NCBI RefSeq assembly: GCF_003205615.1
Contig: NZ_PYBV01000026.1
Coordinates: 1-64,000, forward strand
Origin: Micromonospora arborensis
GTDB taxonomy: Bacteria > Actinomycetota > Actinomycetes > Mycobacteriales > Micromonosporaceae
Length of the DNA stretch: 64,000 bases
Direction of reading: 5' to 3'
The notes beneath the pieces were generated by a model. That model was not told where the DNA came from. It saw nothing but the letters and a program-made list of their open reading frames with translations, and made no database searches. Position numbers and translations under genes: made by a program. Below are positions 1 through 10,191 of the stretch, one piece after another (position 1 is the first letter of the stretch; each line of letters begins with the position of its first letter).

Positions 1-38
1 GAACAGCTGACCCCCGCACCCCCCGCACGACCCGACCA

Positions 39-73
39 GTGGCCGGCACCCCGAACCCCGGGGTGCCGGCCAC
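39..73 (+). terminator. Intrinsic-type terminator hairpin at window edge
   Basis: A perfect 15-bp inverted repeat (arms 39-53 and 59-73) closes over a 5-nt AACCC loop. No U-tract follows, which is usual for high-GC actinobacterial terminators. It probably ends a gene that lies before the window. Confidence 0.6.
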
Positions 74-137
74 CGGCATATCCACACCCCGCACAGGCGT
101 CGGCGCTGCGGGCCGGCACCCGCCGTCAGCGCCCGCC

Positions 138-212
138 GCCCGTCCCGCGCTCGCGCCAGCGCCGCCCCGTCCCGCGCTAGCGCCGCCCCGCCCCGCCCCG
201 TCCAGCGCCGCC
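138..212. repeat. Degenerate GC-rich tandem repeat
   Basis: A roughly 20-nt unit resembling AGCGCCGCCCCGTCCCGCGC recurs about three times with drift, so the stretch is almost pure C/G. Open frames across it encode only Pro/Ala/Arg low-complexity sequence and are not credible genes. Apart from this repeat I see nothing in bases 74-350. Confidence 0.5.
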
Positions 213-365
213 CGTGCCGCAGCCGTGCCCGGGCAGCCCCAGGCAACCCGGGCCTGTGTCGGTCATGGGTTTCTGGTGCGGGGTCGGGAACATCGTGGGG
301 GTCGGGCTGGTTGTGGACAGTGTCGGTGTGACTCAGTGTCCCCGGGCCTCACCTAATATCGCCTT

Positions 366-475
366 CGCGGAATACCGTTCGGCTGGAGCCGCGTCGCGCC
401 ACTCGCCGAGAGGCGACCTGCACACCGACACCAGCGCCGCCCCCGGTCCACAAGGCCGGGGGCGGCGCTGTTTGT
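366..475 (+). ncRNA. Candidate small RNA
   Basis: A good -10 hexamer (TAATAT, 354-359) is followed about 110 nt later by a strong terminator hairpin (433-469). The interval has no start codon followed by a usable frame. It does contain a smaller hairpin, TCGCC-GAGA-GGCGA. The downstream phosphatase gene has its own -10 after the terminator, so this looks like an independent short transcript rather than a leader. No clear -35 is visible and I do not recognise a known RNA family. Confidence 0.35.
433..469 (+). terminator. Strong terminator hairpin
   Basis: A perfect 14-bp inverted repeat (433-446 and 456-469) has a 9-nt loop and is followed by GTTTGTG. It ends the candidate small RNA and insulates the phosphatase gene downstream. 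Confidence 0.7.
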
Positions 476-513
476 GCCCACCGTGCGGCGGCCAGCGGCG
501 GCACAATGCTCGG

Positions 514-933
514 GTGACTGATGCTCAGCCCTGGTCCGAGCAGCCGGGCGTACTCGTGCTTCCTGGTGGGGCGGCGGTGCGCGGACGCCGAATCGGTGCG
601 GCTGCCTCGCCTGCCGACTTCGCCCTGCTGTTGGCGCCCGGCCCGGAGCCGGCCTGGCCGTCTCGGCGGATCCGGTGGCCCGACTTCTGGGTGCCGGTCG
701 ATCGGGAGGATGCCCTCGACGCGCTGCGGGCGGCGTTGCGGCGGGCGCAGGACGGTGAGCGCGTCGAGGTTGCCTGTCGGGGTGGGGTTGGGCGCACCGG
801 AACGGCGTTGGCCGCGTTGGCGATCCTCGACGGCCTGCCGGTCGAGCGGGCGGTGCCGTGGGTCCGGGCGGGCTACCACCCGAAGGCGGTGGAAACCCCC
901 TGGCAGCGACGCTGGCTGCGCCGCGTCTCCTGA
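514..933 (+). CDS. Protein-tyrosine phosphatase-like protein
   Basis: A 139-aa cytoplasmic protein with the cysteine-phosphatase P-loop near residues 88-96 (CRGGVGRTGT), the HCX5R(S/T) signature with Arg in place of the usual His before Cys. The preceding DFWVPVD stretch fits the general-acid region of dual-specificity phosphatases. The GTG start is chosen because a CACAAT -10 hexamer ends 6 nt upstream, suggesting a leaderless transcript. A longer in-frame extension upstream would run through the terminator and is rejected. It converges on the UvrA-like gene with only 21 bp between stops. The substrate is unknown. Confidence 0.85.
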   Translation: MTDAQPWSEQPGVLVLPGGAAVRGRRIGAAASPADFALLLAPGPEPAWPSRRIRWPDFWVPVDREDALDALRAALRRAQDGERVEVACRGGVGRTGTALAALAILDGLPVERAVPWVRAGYHPKAVETPWQRRWLRRVS

Positions 934-954
934 CAGCCGCCGTCAGGAATGCCG

Positions 955-3225
<2,271 letters not shown>

Positions 3226-3246
3226 GCGAACCCTTCACGGAGTCAT

Positions 3247-3265
3247 GGCGGGAGTTCCTCCCGCC
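3247..3265. promoter_or_regulatory. Hairpin in 5' leader of UvrA-like gene
   Basis: A perfect 8-bp stem (GGCGGGAG / CTCCCGCC) with a 3-nt loop lies 22-40 nt before the start of the minus-strand UvrA-like gene. It could slow transcription or shape the leader. Function is unproven. Confidence 0.35.
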
Positions 3266-3285
3266 GGGCGCTGGCGGGTTCCATT

Positions 3286-3310
3286 GTCTCATTCATCCCC
3301 CTGTAGAGAC
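3286..3310. promoter_or_regulatory. Candidate MerR-type operator between divergent genes
   Basis: GTCTC (3286-3290) and GAGAC (3306-3310) form a dyad with a 15-bp spacer. It sits in the 142-bp divergent region between the UvrA-like and MerR genes. A further GTCTC occurs at about 3355. MerR proteins bind dyads of this scale within promoter spacers. Confidence 0.35.
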
Positions 3311-3367
3311 TTCTGACGACACCCAAGCGCAGGCTCCAACAGGACGCCCCGGAAAGTCTCAAATCAC

Positions 3368-4120
3368 GTGGTAAGCAGTACGGTGACTCGTGTGAACATC
3401 GCCCGGGAAGATCGGCTCCGCGCCGTGGACCTGGCGGCCACCGTCGGGATCTCGGTGCAGCAGGTGCGCAACTACGTCGAGCTGGGTGTGCTGCCGCCGG
3501 TGCGGCGCACCGCGAGCGGGTACCGGATCTTCACGACCGAGCACGCTCGGGCGCTGACCGTGGCGCGGCGGTTGGCCGAGGGGCACGGCTGGAGCCGTAC
3601 CCGCGAGATCATGGCGGCGGTGCACGGGGGCGACCTGCCGGCGGCCCTCGCGGCGCTCGACGGCGGCCACGCCGAGCTGGACCGGGAGCGCGCCGAGATC
3701 CGTCGGGTGCTCGGCGCCTTCGAGACCGTGCTGGCCAGCTCACCGCCGGCCCGGCCGGCACCGCGCCGGGGCGTCCGCATCGGCGCGGTCGCCACCCTGG
3801 TCGGGGTCCGGACGTCGCAGCTACGGCTGTGGGAGGAGCGCGACCTGCTGCGGCCGGGCCGCACCCCGGGCACCAACTACCGGGTGTACGACGAGGCGGA
3901 GCTACGCGCCGCACAGGTCATCGCGTTGCTGCGCCGAGGCACGTACCCGTTCGAGATCATCGAGGCGGTGCTGGGCGAACTGCGGAGCGCCGGAAGCGCT
4001 CAGCGGGTCCGCGCCGAGCTTGCCCGCCGTGAGCAGGAGCTGCACGTCCGCAGCCTGCGTCGGCTGCGGGGGAGCGCCGCGCTGCACGACTACCTGCGCG
4101 TTCGCGGCGAAGCGGATTGA
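3368..4120 (+). CDS. Tandem-domain MerR regulator (TioE-like)
   Basis: A 250-aa DNA-binding protein with two MerR winged-helix domains. The first is near residues 12-85 (LAATVGISVQQVRNYVELG), the second near 133-200 (VATLVGVRTSQLRLWEERD). They are joined by a helical, charged segment and a Pro/Ala linker. This duplicated architecture is the TioE type, found next to UvrA-like resistance genes. It is divergent from such a gene here, so it probably controls that gene and itself. An alternative GTG start 24 nt downstream is possible. No obvious effector-binding domain follows the second HTH. Confidence 0.88.
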   Translation: MVSSTVTRVNIAREDRLRAVDLAATVGISVQQVRNYVELGVLPPVRRTASGYRIFTTEHARALTVARRLAEGHGWSRTREIMAAVHGGDLPAALAALDGGHAELDRERAEIRRVLGAFETVLASSPPARPAPRRGVRIGAVATLVGVRTSQLRLWEERDLLRPGRTPGTNYRVYDEAELRAAQVIALLRRGTYPFEIIEAVLGELRSAGSAQRVRAELARREQELHVRSLRRLRGSAALHDYLRVRGEAD

Positions 4121-4173
4121 CCGACCGGGGTATCCCGTCCCGCCGGGCGATCTTGTTGACTAGGGTCGGGCAC

Positions 4174-5385
4174 ATGAGAGCTGCGCTGCTGGCCGCCACG
4201 GCGTCCGTCATCCTGCTCGCTCCCGCGCCGGTCGCCGCCGCGGGAGCGCCTGCCGGTCCGACCGTCCGATGCCCCCGGGTGCCGGCGCCGAAAATGTCCC
4301 GTCCGCCCCGGCCCACGCCCCCGCCCGCCGTGCCCGAGCAGCGGGTCGTCGGCGGTGCGGCGCTGGACACGGCCGGGCTGGTCGTGCCGGCCGACGCCGC
4401 CGCGCCACCGGGTATCACGGCCACGTCGTGGCTGGTCGCCGACCTGGACAGCGGCCAGGTGCTCGGTGGCTGCGGCCCACACGAGTACGGCACCCCGGCC
4501 AGCGTGCAGAAGCTACTGCTCGCCGCCACGATGCTGCCCCGACTGGACCCGAAGCAGACGGTCACCGTCACCGCGGACGACATGAACATCGAGCCCGGCT
4601 CCTCCGCCGTCGGTCTGGTCGAGGGCGGTCGCTACACCATCGAGACCATCTGGCTCGGGCTGCTGCTCAACTCCGGCAACGAGGCGGCCAACGCGCTCGC
4701 CCGGCTCGGCAGCGGCGGGACCGACGCGGCCGACGGCGTACGCGCCATGAACGAGCAGGCGCACCGGCTCGGCGCCCTCCAGACACACGCGGTCACCCCG
4801 TCGGGCCTGGACGGCAAGGGACAGTTCACCAGCGCGTACGACCTGGCGCTGATCGCCCGGGCCTGCTTCGCCGAGCCGGCCTTCCGCAGGTACGCGCTGA
4901 CGAAGCAGACGGCGATCCCCGCCCAGCCGGCACAGCGCACCAAGGGTTTCCAGATCCAGAACGAGAACCAGCTCATCTTCAAGTATCCGGGTGCGCTCGG
5001 CGGCAAGACCGGCTTCACCGATCTGGCCCGGCACACCTACGTGGGCGCCGCCGAACGCGGCGGGCGACGGCTGGTGGTGACCCTGTTGGGCGCCGAACCT
5101 GCGCCGAAGCGCGGCTGGGAGCAGGGTGCGGCCCTGCTGGACTGGGGCTTCACGCTGCCCCGGGACGCGTCCGTCGGTCGGCTGGTCGAGCCGGGCGAGT
5201 TGACCGCCACGCCGTCGGCGTCGCCGTCCGCGCTGGCGGCGCCCGGTGGCCCCCGGCCGGCGGCGGCCAGCGGACCGGCGCGTACCGGCTCGGGATGGTT
5301 GTGGTCGGTGGTCGCGGTGAGCGGCGCGGGGGTGCTGGTGCTGTTGGGCGGGCTGCTGTGGCGGCGTCGCGCTCGGCTGCCCTGA
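4174..5385 (+). CDS. D-alanyl-D-alanine carboxypeptidase (peptidase S11)
   Basis: A 403-aa exported penicillin-binding protein that trims the terminal D-Ala of peptidoglycan stem peptides. A signal peptide covers about residues 1-23. The SxxK motif is S110-VQ-K113, SGN is 167-169 and KTG is 278-280. A Pro/Ala/Ser linker then leads to a C-terminal membrane helix and Arg-rich tail, the usual anchor of DacA-type enzymes. The ATG is preferred over an in-frame start 57 nt upstream because TAGGGT (4161-4166) sits 7 nt before it, indicating leaderless transcription. Confidence 0.92.
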   Translation: MRAALLAATASVILLAPAPVAAAGAPAGPTVRCPRVPAPKMSRPPRPTPPPAVPEQRVVGGAALDTAGLVVPADAAAPPGITATSWLVADLDSGQVLGGCGPHEYGTPASVQKLLLAATMLPRLDPKQTVTVTADDMNIEPGSSAVGLVEGGRYTIETIWLGLLLNSGNEAANALARLGSGGTDAADGVRAMNEQAHRLGALQTHAVTPSGLDGKGQFTSAYDLALIARACFAEPAFRRYALTKQTAIPAQPAQRTKGFQIQNENQLIFKYPGALGGKTGFTDLARHTYVGAAERGGRRLVVTLLGAEPAPKRGWEQGAALLDWGFTLPRDASVGRLVEPGELTATPSASPSALAAPGGPRPAAASGPARTGSGWLWSVVAVSGAGVLVLLGGLLWRRRARLP

Positions 5386-5455
5386 CGGATCGACATCGGG
5401 CGCTGACGTCCATAGACTCCGGTCTTTCTGGCACCACGAGTCCAGGAGGATCCCA

Positions 5456-6301
5456 GTGTCGAGTGAACTCGAACCGTGCCCCGGTGTGGCGGCACCCCGT
5501 CGGCCGGTGCGCGCCCTGTCCCGCCTCGCGGGGGTGACCGTGCTCGCCGGTGCGCTGGTCGTCGGCGCGTCCGCCACCGCGCTCGCCGCGCCCGGCCCGT
5601 CGGCCGACGCGGTGACGGCGTCCGCCGCGTCGGCCGCCACCGTCGACACCGCCACCCGACCGCCGCGCACCACCCACGGCCCGTGCGCGTACACGCAGAC
5701 GCCCGACGAACCCGCGGCCCGGCCGGTGCCGCTGCCGCCCGACCCGCGACGCACCCCGACGCGGGGCAGCGTCCGGGTGACCCTGGCGACCAACCACGGG
5801 CCGATCGGGTTGACCCTCGACCGGGCCGCCGCGCCGTGCACCGTGCAGAGCTTCCTGCACCTGGTCGGCAAGCGCTTCTACGACCGCACCTCGTGCCACC
5901 GGCTCACCGCGTACCCCACGCTGAGCGTGCTGCAGTGCGGTGACCCGTCCGGCACCGGCGAGGGTGGCCCGGGGTACCGGTACCGCGACGAACTGCCGAC
6001 CGACCTGCCGCCGGCACCGACCGACCCCACCGGGGAACGTCGGGTGTACGCGCGGGGCGTGCTGGCCATGGCCAACGCCGGGCCGGACACCAACGGCAGC
6101 CAGTTCTTCCTGGTCTACGCGAACTCCGCGCTGCGCCCCAACTACACGATCTTCGGCGAGATCGACGGGGCCGGTCTGGCCACGCTGGACCGGATCGCCG
6201 CCGGGGGAGTGGCGCCGACCGCCGAGGACCCGGCACCGGTCGACGGCGCGCCCGCGCTGCCGGTCGACATCCGCAAGGCCGTCCGCGCACACCACCACTG
6301 A
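5456..6301 (+). CDS. Secreted cyclophilin-type peptidyl-prolyl isomerase
   Basis: This 281-aa protein has an N-terminal hydrophobic segment ending in ALAAPG (about residues 25-45) that serves as a signal or anchor. A Thr/Pro/Ala stretch and a cyclophilin domain from about residue 105 to the end follow. Typical cyclophilin blocks are present, including FYDRTSCHRL, GVLAMANAG and NGSQFFLVY. It likely helps fold exported proteins. The GTG start has a strong AGGAGG site. It follows the carboxypeptidase by 70 bp on the same strand and may be co-transcribed. Confidence 0.92.
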   Translation: MSSELEPCPGVAAPRRPVRALSRLAGVTVLAGALVVGASATALAAPGPSADAVTASAASAATVDTATRPPRTTHGPCAYTQTPDEPAARPVPLPPDPRRTPTRGSVRVTLATNHGPIGLTLDRAAAPCTVQSFLHLVGKRFYDRTSCHRLTAYPTLSVLQCGDPSGTGEGGPGYRYRDELPTDLPPAPTDPTGERRVYARGVLAMANAGPDTNGSQFFLVYANSALRPNYTIFGEIDGAGLATLDRIAAGGVAPTAEDPAPVDGAPALPVDIRKAVRAHHH

Positions 6302-6400
6302 GAGCGTGGCGCGGTGGGCGACGCTCGGTCGCTCACCGCGCCAGCGGGTTCGGTAACGCCCAGCGGGCACGCCCGGCACCCGGAATTTTCGGAAGCGGAT

Positions 6401-6435
6401 CGGAACTGGTCCAACCGGTTACCGACCCAGTTCCG
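6401..6435. terminator. Bidirectional terminator hairpin
   Basis: CGGAACTGG (6401-6409) pairs with CCAGTTCCG (6427-6435), and the loop holds an AACCGGTT palindrome that can extend the fold. It lies between the convergent cyclophilin and LacI genes. Confidence 0.55.
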
Positions 6436-6439
6436 GCCG

Positions 6440-7474
6440 TCACGACGGGCCAGCCGACCCGGTCGGCGGGGCGGTGCTGTCGCGGACGACCATTTCCGTG
6501 GCGAGTTCGACCCGCGGCGAGTCGATGCCCTCACCCTGGGCCAGGCGCAGCACGGTCCGTGCCGCCAACCGTCCCATCTCGACCAACGGTTGGCGCACTG
6601 TGGTCAGCGGTGGTGAGGCCCAGCGGGCCTCCGGCAGGTCGTCGAAGCCGACGACGCTCACGTCGTCCGGCACGCGGAGTCCTCGGCGCCGGATGGCCTC
6701 GTACACGCCGAAGGCCATCTGGTCACTGGCGGCGAAGATGCCGGTCGGCGGATCGGCGAGGTCGAGCAGCGCGGTCCCGCCGGCGAAACCGGAGGCGTGG
6801 TAGAAGTCGCCCGGGTAGATCAGGACGTCGTCCACCGGCACCCCGGCGCTCTCCAGCCCGGCCCGGTAACCGTCGAGCCGCGCGCGGCTGCACAGCAGAC
6901 TCGTCGGCCCGGCCACGAAGCCGATGCGCCGGTGCCCGATCGCGAGCAGATGCTCGGTCGCGGCGAGGCCGCCAGCCCAGTTGGTGGCGCCGATCGTCGG
7001 CACGTCCATGGCCGGCACACCGGCCGGGTCGACGACCACCACCGGCACGTTGAGGCGGCGTAGCTGCGCGTGCAGCGGTGGGCTCAGGTGCGAGGTCACG
7101 AAGATGACGCCGTCGGTGGCCCGGGTGCGCAGGTTCTGCAACCACTGCCGGGCCGCGGTGGGCTGGCGGTGGATCGCCGAGACCACCGTGCCGACGCCCG
7201 CGCCGTGCCCGACATCCTCCACGCCCCGGATGATTTCCACGGCCCACGGGCTGTCCAGGTCGTTGAAGACCAGGTCGACGAGGCCGGCGCGGCGGACGCT
7301 GCGGCTGGTGCGACGTCGGTAGCCGTGGTGCCGCAGCAGCTCCTCGACCCGCTCCCGGGTGTCCGGGGCCACATCGGAGCGACCGTTGAGCACCCGGGAC
7401 ACGGTCGGCACCGACACCCCGGCCTCCCGTGCGATCGCGGTGATGGTCACCCTGCGTCCGTCGTCCGCGCCCAC
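6440..7474 (-). CDS. LacI-family transcriptional regulator
   Basis: A 344-aa repressor with an N-terminal LacI HTH (AIAREAGVSVPTVSRVLNG), a hinge, and a periplasmic-binding-protein-like sensor domain ending in the usual dimer region. The GTG start is chosen because AAGGAGA lies at ideal spacing; longer in-frame starts lack a site. The gene is divergent from an acetyl-xylan esterase, and palindromes lie in the shared region, so it probably senses a plant-sugar ligand and controls that esterase and itself. The ligand cannot be read from sequence. Confidence 0.9.
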   Translation of the reverse strand: MGADDGRRVTITAIAREAGVSVPTVSRVLNGRSDVAPDTRERVEELLRHHGYRRRTSRSVRRAGLVDLVFNDLDSPWAVEIIRGVEDVGHGAGVGTVVSAIHRQPTAARQWLQNLRTRATDGVIFVTSHLSPPLHAQLRRLNVPVVVVDPAGVPAMDVPTIGATNWAGGLAATEHLLAIGHRRIGFVAGPTSLLCSRARLDGYRAGLESAGVPVDDVLIYPGDFYHASGFAGGTALLDLADPPTGIFAASDQMAFGVYEAIRRRGLRVPDDVSVVGFDDLPEARWASPPLTTVRQPLVEMGRLAARTVLRLAQGEGIDSPRVELATEMVVRDSTAPPTGSAGPS

Positions 7475-7535
7475 CCGCGTCTCCTTCACCGAGCCGGAAG
7501 AACGACCACAACACGTCGTCAACCGTGTGTCCCGA

Positions 7536-7550
7536 AACGGTGTGCCCGTT
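7536..7550. promoter_or_regulatory. Palindromic candidate operator, LacI side
   Basis: AACGG-TGTGC-CCGTT is a perfect 5+5 dyad in the divergent region, nearer the regulator. It could be an autoregulatory site. Confidence 0.35.
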
Positions 7551-7580
7551 CCACGCGTCATCTTGCCCCACCGATGCGGG

Positions 7581-7609
7581 TTGACGACATGCCAGGTCGG
7601 TTCTAGCGT
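7581..7609 (+). promoter_or_regulatory. Sigma-70-type promoter for acetyl-xylan esterase
   Basis: TTGACG (7581-7586), a 17-bp spacer and TAGCGT (7604-7609) give a near-ideal principal-sigma promoter. It points at the esterase 51 bp downstream. Confidence 0.65.
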
Positions 7610-7621
7610 TCGCCGAAGTTG

Positions 7622-7634
7622 CGGAAATCTTCCG
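7622..7634. promoter_or_regulatory. Candidate LacI operator downstream of esterase promoter
   Basis: CGGAA-ATC-TTCCG is a perfect dyad about 13 bp past the -10, at the expected roadblock position. A related dyad, CCGGAATTTTCGG, sits near 6380 just past the end of the LacI gene, suggesting paired sites. Confidence 0.45.
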
Positions 7635-7659
7635 GAAGTTCATCGGACTTGGGGACGGC

Positions 7660-8628
7660 ATGTACACCGATCTGCCTGAGGAACAGTTGCGCGACTACCG
7701 CGGGGTGGTCCGGGAACCAGCGGACTTCGACGACTTCTGGGCCGGCACCCTGGCCGAGGCCCGGGGTGCCGGCTGGCCGGTCCGGGCCGAGCCGGTCGAC
7801 ACCGGGCTGGCCAGCATCGACGTACTCGATGTGACCTTCGCGGGTTTCGCGGGCCAGCCGGTGCGAGCCTGGCTGCGGGTGCCCCGCGGCGCCGACACGG
7901 CGCTGCCGACCGTGGTCCAGTTCGCCGGCTACGGCGGCGGGCGCGGGCACCCGTTGGAGAACCTGCTCTGGGCGTCCGCCGGGTTCGCGCACCTGCAGAT
8001 GGACACCCGGGGGCAGGGCTCGGGATGGAGCCGGGGGGACACCCCGGACCTCGGCGCAGCCGGCCCGGAGGCGCCCGGGGTGACGACCCGGGGCATCGCC
8101 GACCCGAAGACCTACTACTACCGGCGACTGATCACCGACGCGGTCCGGGCGGTGGACGCCGTCCGGACCCTGCCGGTGGTCGACCCGACCCGGGTGGCGG
8201 TGCTCGGGCACAGCCAGGGCGGCGGGTTGGCGCTCGCCGCCGGCACGTTGGCACCCGGGGTGCGGGCGGTGGTCGCGTTCGTGCCGTTCCTCTGCGACAT
8301 CCCGCGCGCGGTGGTGACCACGGCCGCCCGCCCCTACCGGGAGATCCGCGACTACCTGGCGATCCACCGGAACGCCGAGGAGCGGGTGCTGACCACCCTG
8401 GCGTACATCGACGGGGTTAACTTCGCCCGGCGCTGCCGCCGCCCGGCGCGGTACTCGGTGGCGTTGATGGACGACATCGTGCCCCCGTCGACGGTCTACG
8501 CGGCGGTCAACGCCCACGCCGGGCCCACCGAGTTGGCGGTGTGGCGGTACAACGGCCACGAGGCCGGCGGGATCGACGACGACGAGGCCGCGCTGGTCTT
8601 CCTACGCGAACACCTGACCGGGGCGTGA
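7660..8628 (+). CDS. Acetyl-xylan esterase / cephalosporin-C deacetylase (CE7)
   Basis: A 322-aa alpha/beta-hydrolase that removes acetyl groups from xylo-oligosaccharides and related substrates. The CE7 markers RGQ (117-119), GHSQGG with nucleophile S185, a late Asp (MDDIVPPS) and GHE near the C-terminus are all present. There is no signal peptide, so it acts on imported sugars. The start has GGGGAC upstream and a clear promoter. The divergent LacI gene implies induction by a sugar. Confidence 0.92.
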   Translation: MYTDLPEEQLRDYRGVVREPADFDDFWAGTLAEARGAGWPVRAEPVDTGLASIDVLDVTFAGFAGQPVRAWLRVPRGADTALPTVVQFAGYGGGRGHPLENLLWASAGFAHLQMDTRGQGSGWSRGDTPDLGAAGPEAPGVTTRGIADPKTYYYRRLITDAVRAVDAVRTLPVVDPTRVAVLGHSQGGGLALAAGTLAPGVRAVVAFVPFLCDIPRAVVTTAARPYREIRDYLAIHRNAEERVLTTLAYIDGVNFARRCRRPARYSVALMDDIVPPSTVYAAVNAHAGPTELAVWRYNGHEAGGIDDDEAALVFLREHLTGA

Positions 8629-8645
8629 TCCGGCCCGGGGTGCCG

Positions 8646-8716
8646 GGCTGGCTGATCCGGCACGCTGGGCCGGGCGGGGCTGGCTGATCCGGCACCCCGT
8701 GCCGGGCGGGGCTGAT
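8646..8716. repeat. 32-bp tandem duplication
   Basis: Two 32-bp copies (8646-8677 and 8678-8709) share an identical first 18 bases, and a partial third copy follows. The last part forms a CCGGCAC-CCC-GTGCCGG hairpin that may end the esterase transcript just before the next gene. Confidence 0.6.
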
Positions 8717-8727
8717 AGACAGGAGTC

Positions 8728-9594
8728 GTGCGCCACCGCCTCGCCGTCGTGCTCGCGCTCACCGCGCTGCTCGGTGGCTGCTCGCGGCCGGAGCCCCGCC
8801 CCGCGCCGGCCGCGCCGCAACCGACGCCGGTGAGCCCCACCCCCCGGCCGACCCCCGTCCCCAGTCCGACCCCCGCCTCGTCCGTCCCCGTCGCGGACCG
8901 GCTGCCGGGGTTCGTGGTGCTGACCGACGCCGACCCGCGCATCCACGCCGACATCCGGTACGCCACCGCGCACAACTTCGTCGGCCGCCCGATCACCGCG
9001 TATCCGGAGCCGCTGTGCCTGCTCACCCGACAGGCCGCCGAGGCGCTGCGCCGGGTGCAGGACGCCGCGCTGGCCGGTGGGCACAGCCTCAAGGTGTACG
9101 ACTGCTACCGCCCGCAGCCGGCGGTGGACGACTTCGTCGCCTGGGCCAAGCGCCCCGGCGAGCAGGAGACGAAGGCCGAGTTCTATCCGGACGTGGCCAA
9201 GAACCGGCTCTTCGCCGAGGGTTACATCGGGGCGCCCACCGCGCACAGTCGGGGCAGCACCATGGACCTGACCCTGGTCGACGAGCCCGCCGCCAGCCAG
9301 CCACCGTACCGGGTCGGGCAACCGCTGGTCGCGTGCACCGCGCCACGGGGGCAGCGGTTCCCCGACAACAGCATCGACATGGGGACGGGTTTCGACTGTT
9401 TCGACGCCCGCGCGCACACCGCCGACCCGCGCATCACCGGTACGGCACGAGACAACCGTCGGTTGTTGCAGCGGCTGATGACCGACGCCGGATTCGTCAA
9501 CTACGAACTCGAGTGGTGGCACTACAGCCTCCGCGACGAGCCGTACCCGGACACGTTCTTCACCGCGCCGGTCGCCCGCTCCTCGGTCGGCTGA
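8728..9594 (+). CDS. D-Ala-D-Ala dipeptidase-like lipoprotein (VanX/M15D)
   Basis: A 288-aa exported protein with a lipobox (LTALLGGC, Cys18), a Pro/Thr spacer, and an M15D zinc peptidase domain. Zinc and catalytic residues are visible as H173 and D180 (SxHSRGSxxD-type motif), E262 and H265 (EWWH). The family hydrolyses D-Ala-D-Ala. Being a surface lipoprotein it more likely recycles wall peptides than protects cytoplasmic precursors as VanX does. No vanHA genes are nearby. GTG start with AGGAG at good spacing. Confidence 0.88.
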   Translation: MRHRLAVVLALTALLGGCSRPEPRPAPAAPQPTPVSPTPRPTPVPSPTPASSVPVADRLPGFVVLTDADPRIHADIRYATAHNFVGRPITAYPEPLCLLTRQAAEALRRVQDAALAGGHSLKVYDCYRPQPAVDDFVAWAKRPGEQETKAEFYPDVAKNRLFAEGYIGAPTAHSRGSTMDLTLVDEPAASQPPYRVGQPLVACTAPRGQRFPDNSIDMGTGFDCFDARAHTADPRITGTARDNRRLLQRLMTDAGFVNYELEWWHYSLRDEPYPDTFFTAPVARSSVG

Positions 9595-9644
9595 CGCGCG
9601 CCCCGGCACCGCCGCCGCCGATGCCATCCGGCATGATCACGTCA

Positions 9645-10151
9645 ATGACCACCGAACGGATCGGCCCTCCGGTCACCGGCGACGAGCGGGAGACGCTGCG
9701 CGCCTTCCTCGATTTCCATCGCGCGACGCTGGCTCTCAAGTGCGACGGTCTCTCCGACGAGGAACTGCGCCGGCAGTCCATGCCGCCCTCCACGCTGTCC
9801 CTGCTCGGCCTGGTGCGGCACATGGCGGAGGTGGAACGCGCCTGGTTCCGGCGGGTCATCGCCGGCGAGGACATCCCGTTGGTCTGGTCGGAGACCGGCG
9901 ACTTCCAGCAGGCGTACGACGCCAGGTCGGCCACCCGCGCCGAGGCCTTCGACGCCTGGGAGCGCGAGGTCGAGCACGCCCGCCGAATCGAGCGGGCGGC
10001 GGCGTCGCTGGACGTGACGGGCCACAACGTCCGCTCCGGCGAGACCGTGTCGCTGCGGCTGGTGATGCTGCACCTGATCCACGAGTACGCCCGGCACAAC
10101 GGTCACGCCGACTTCCTGCGCGAGGGCGTCGACGGCACCGTCGGCGTCTGA
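9645..10151 (+). CDS. DinB-fold protein (DUF664-like)
   Basis: A 168-aa four-helix-bundle protein. The conserved His residues of the DinB/YfiT metal site are visible in LVRHMAEVERAW, and in HLIHEYARHNGHADFLRE near the C-terminus. The family includes thiol-dependent transferases, but the substrate here is unknown. In-frame ATGs at 9621 and 9633 are alternatives; 9645 is preferred because a CATGAT -10-like hexamer lies 7 nt upstream. Confidence 0.85.
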   Translation: MTTERIGPPVTGDERETLRAFLDFHRATLALKCDGLSDEELRRQSMPPSTLSLLGLVRHMAEVERAWFRRVIAGEDIPLVWSETGDFQQAYDARSATRAEAFDAWEREVEHARRIERAAASLDVTGHNVRSGETVSLRLVMLHLIHEYARHNGHADFLREGVDGTVGV

Positions 10152-10191
10152 GTCGCCAACCGCTGGCCGCCGGTCAGGTGCCCGCCGTCGA

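Noticed and set aside
39..356. Open frame at the left edge
   Set aside because: It reads through a terminator hairpin and a tandem repeat, and encodes only Pro/Ala/Arg runs.
935..953. CTGAC/GTCAG dyad between the convergent phosphatase and UvrA-like genes
   Set aside because: Only a 5-bp stem with a 7-nt loop; too weak to call a terminator.
8728..9594. Vancomycin-resistance cluster
   Set aside because: The VanX-like protein is a surface lipoprotein and no VanH, VanA, VanR or VanS genes are adjacent.
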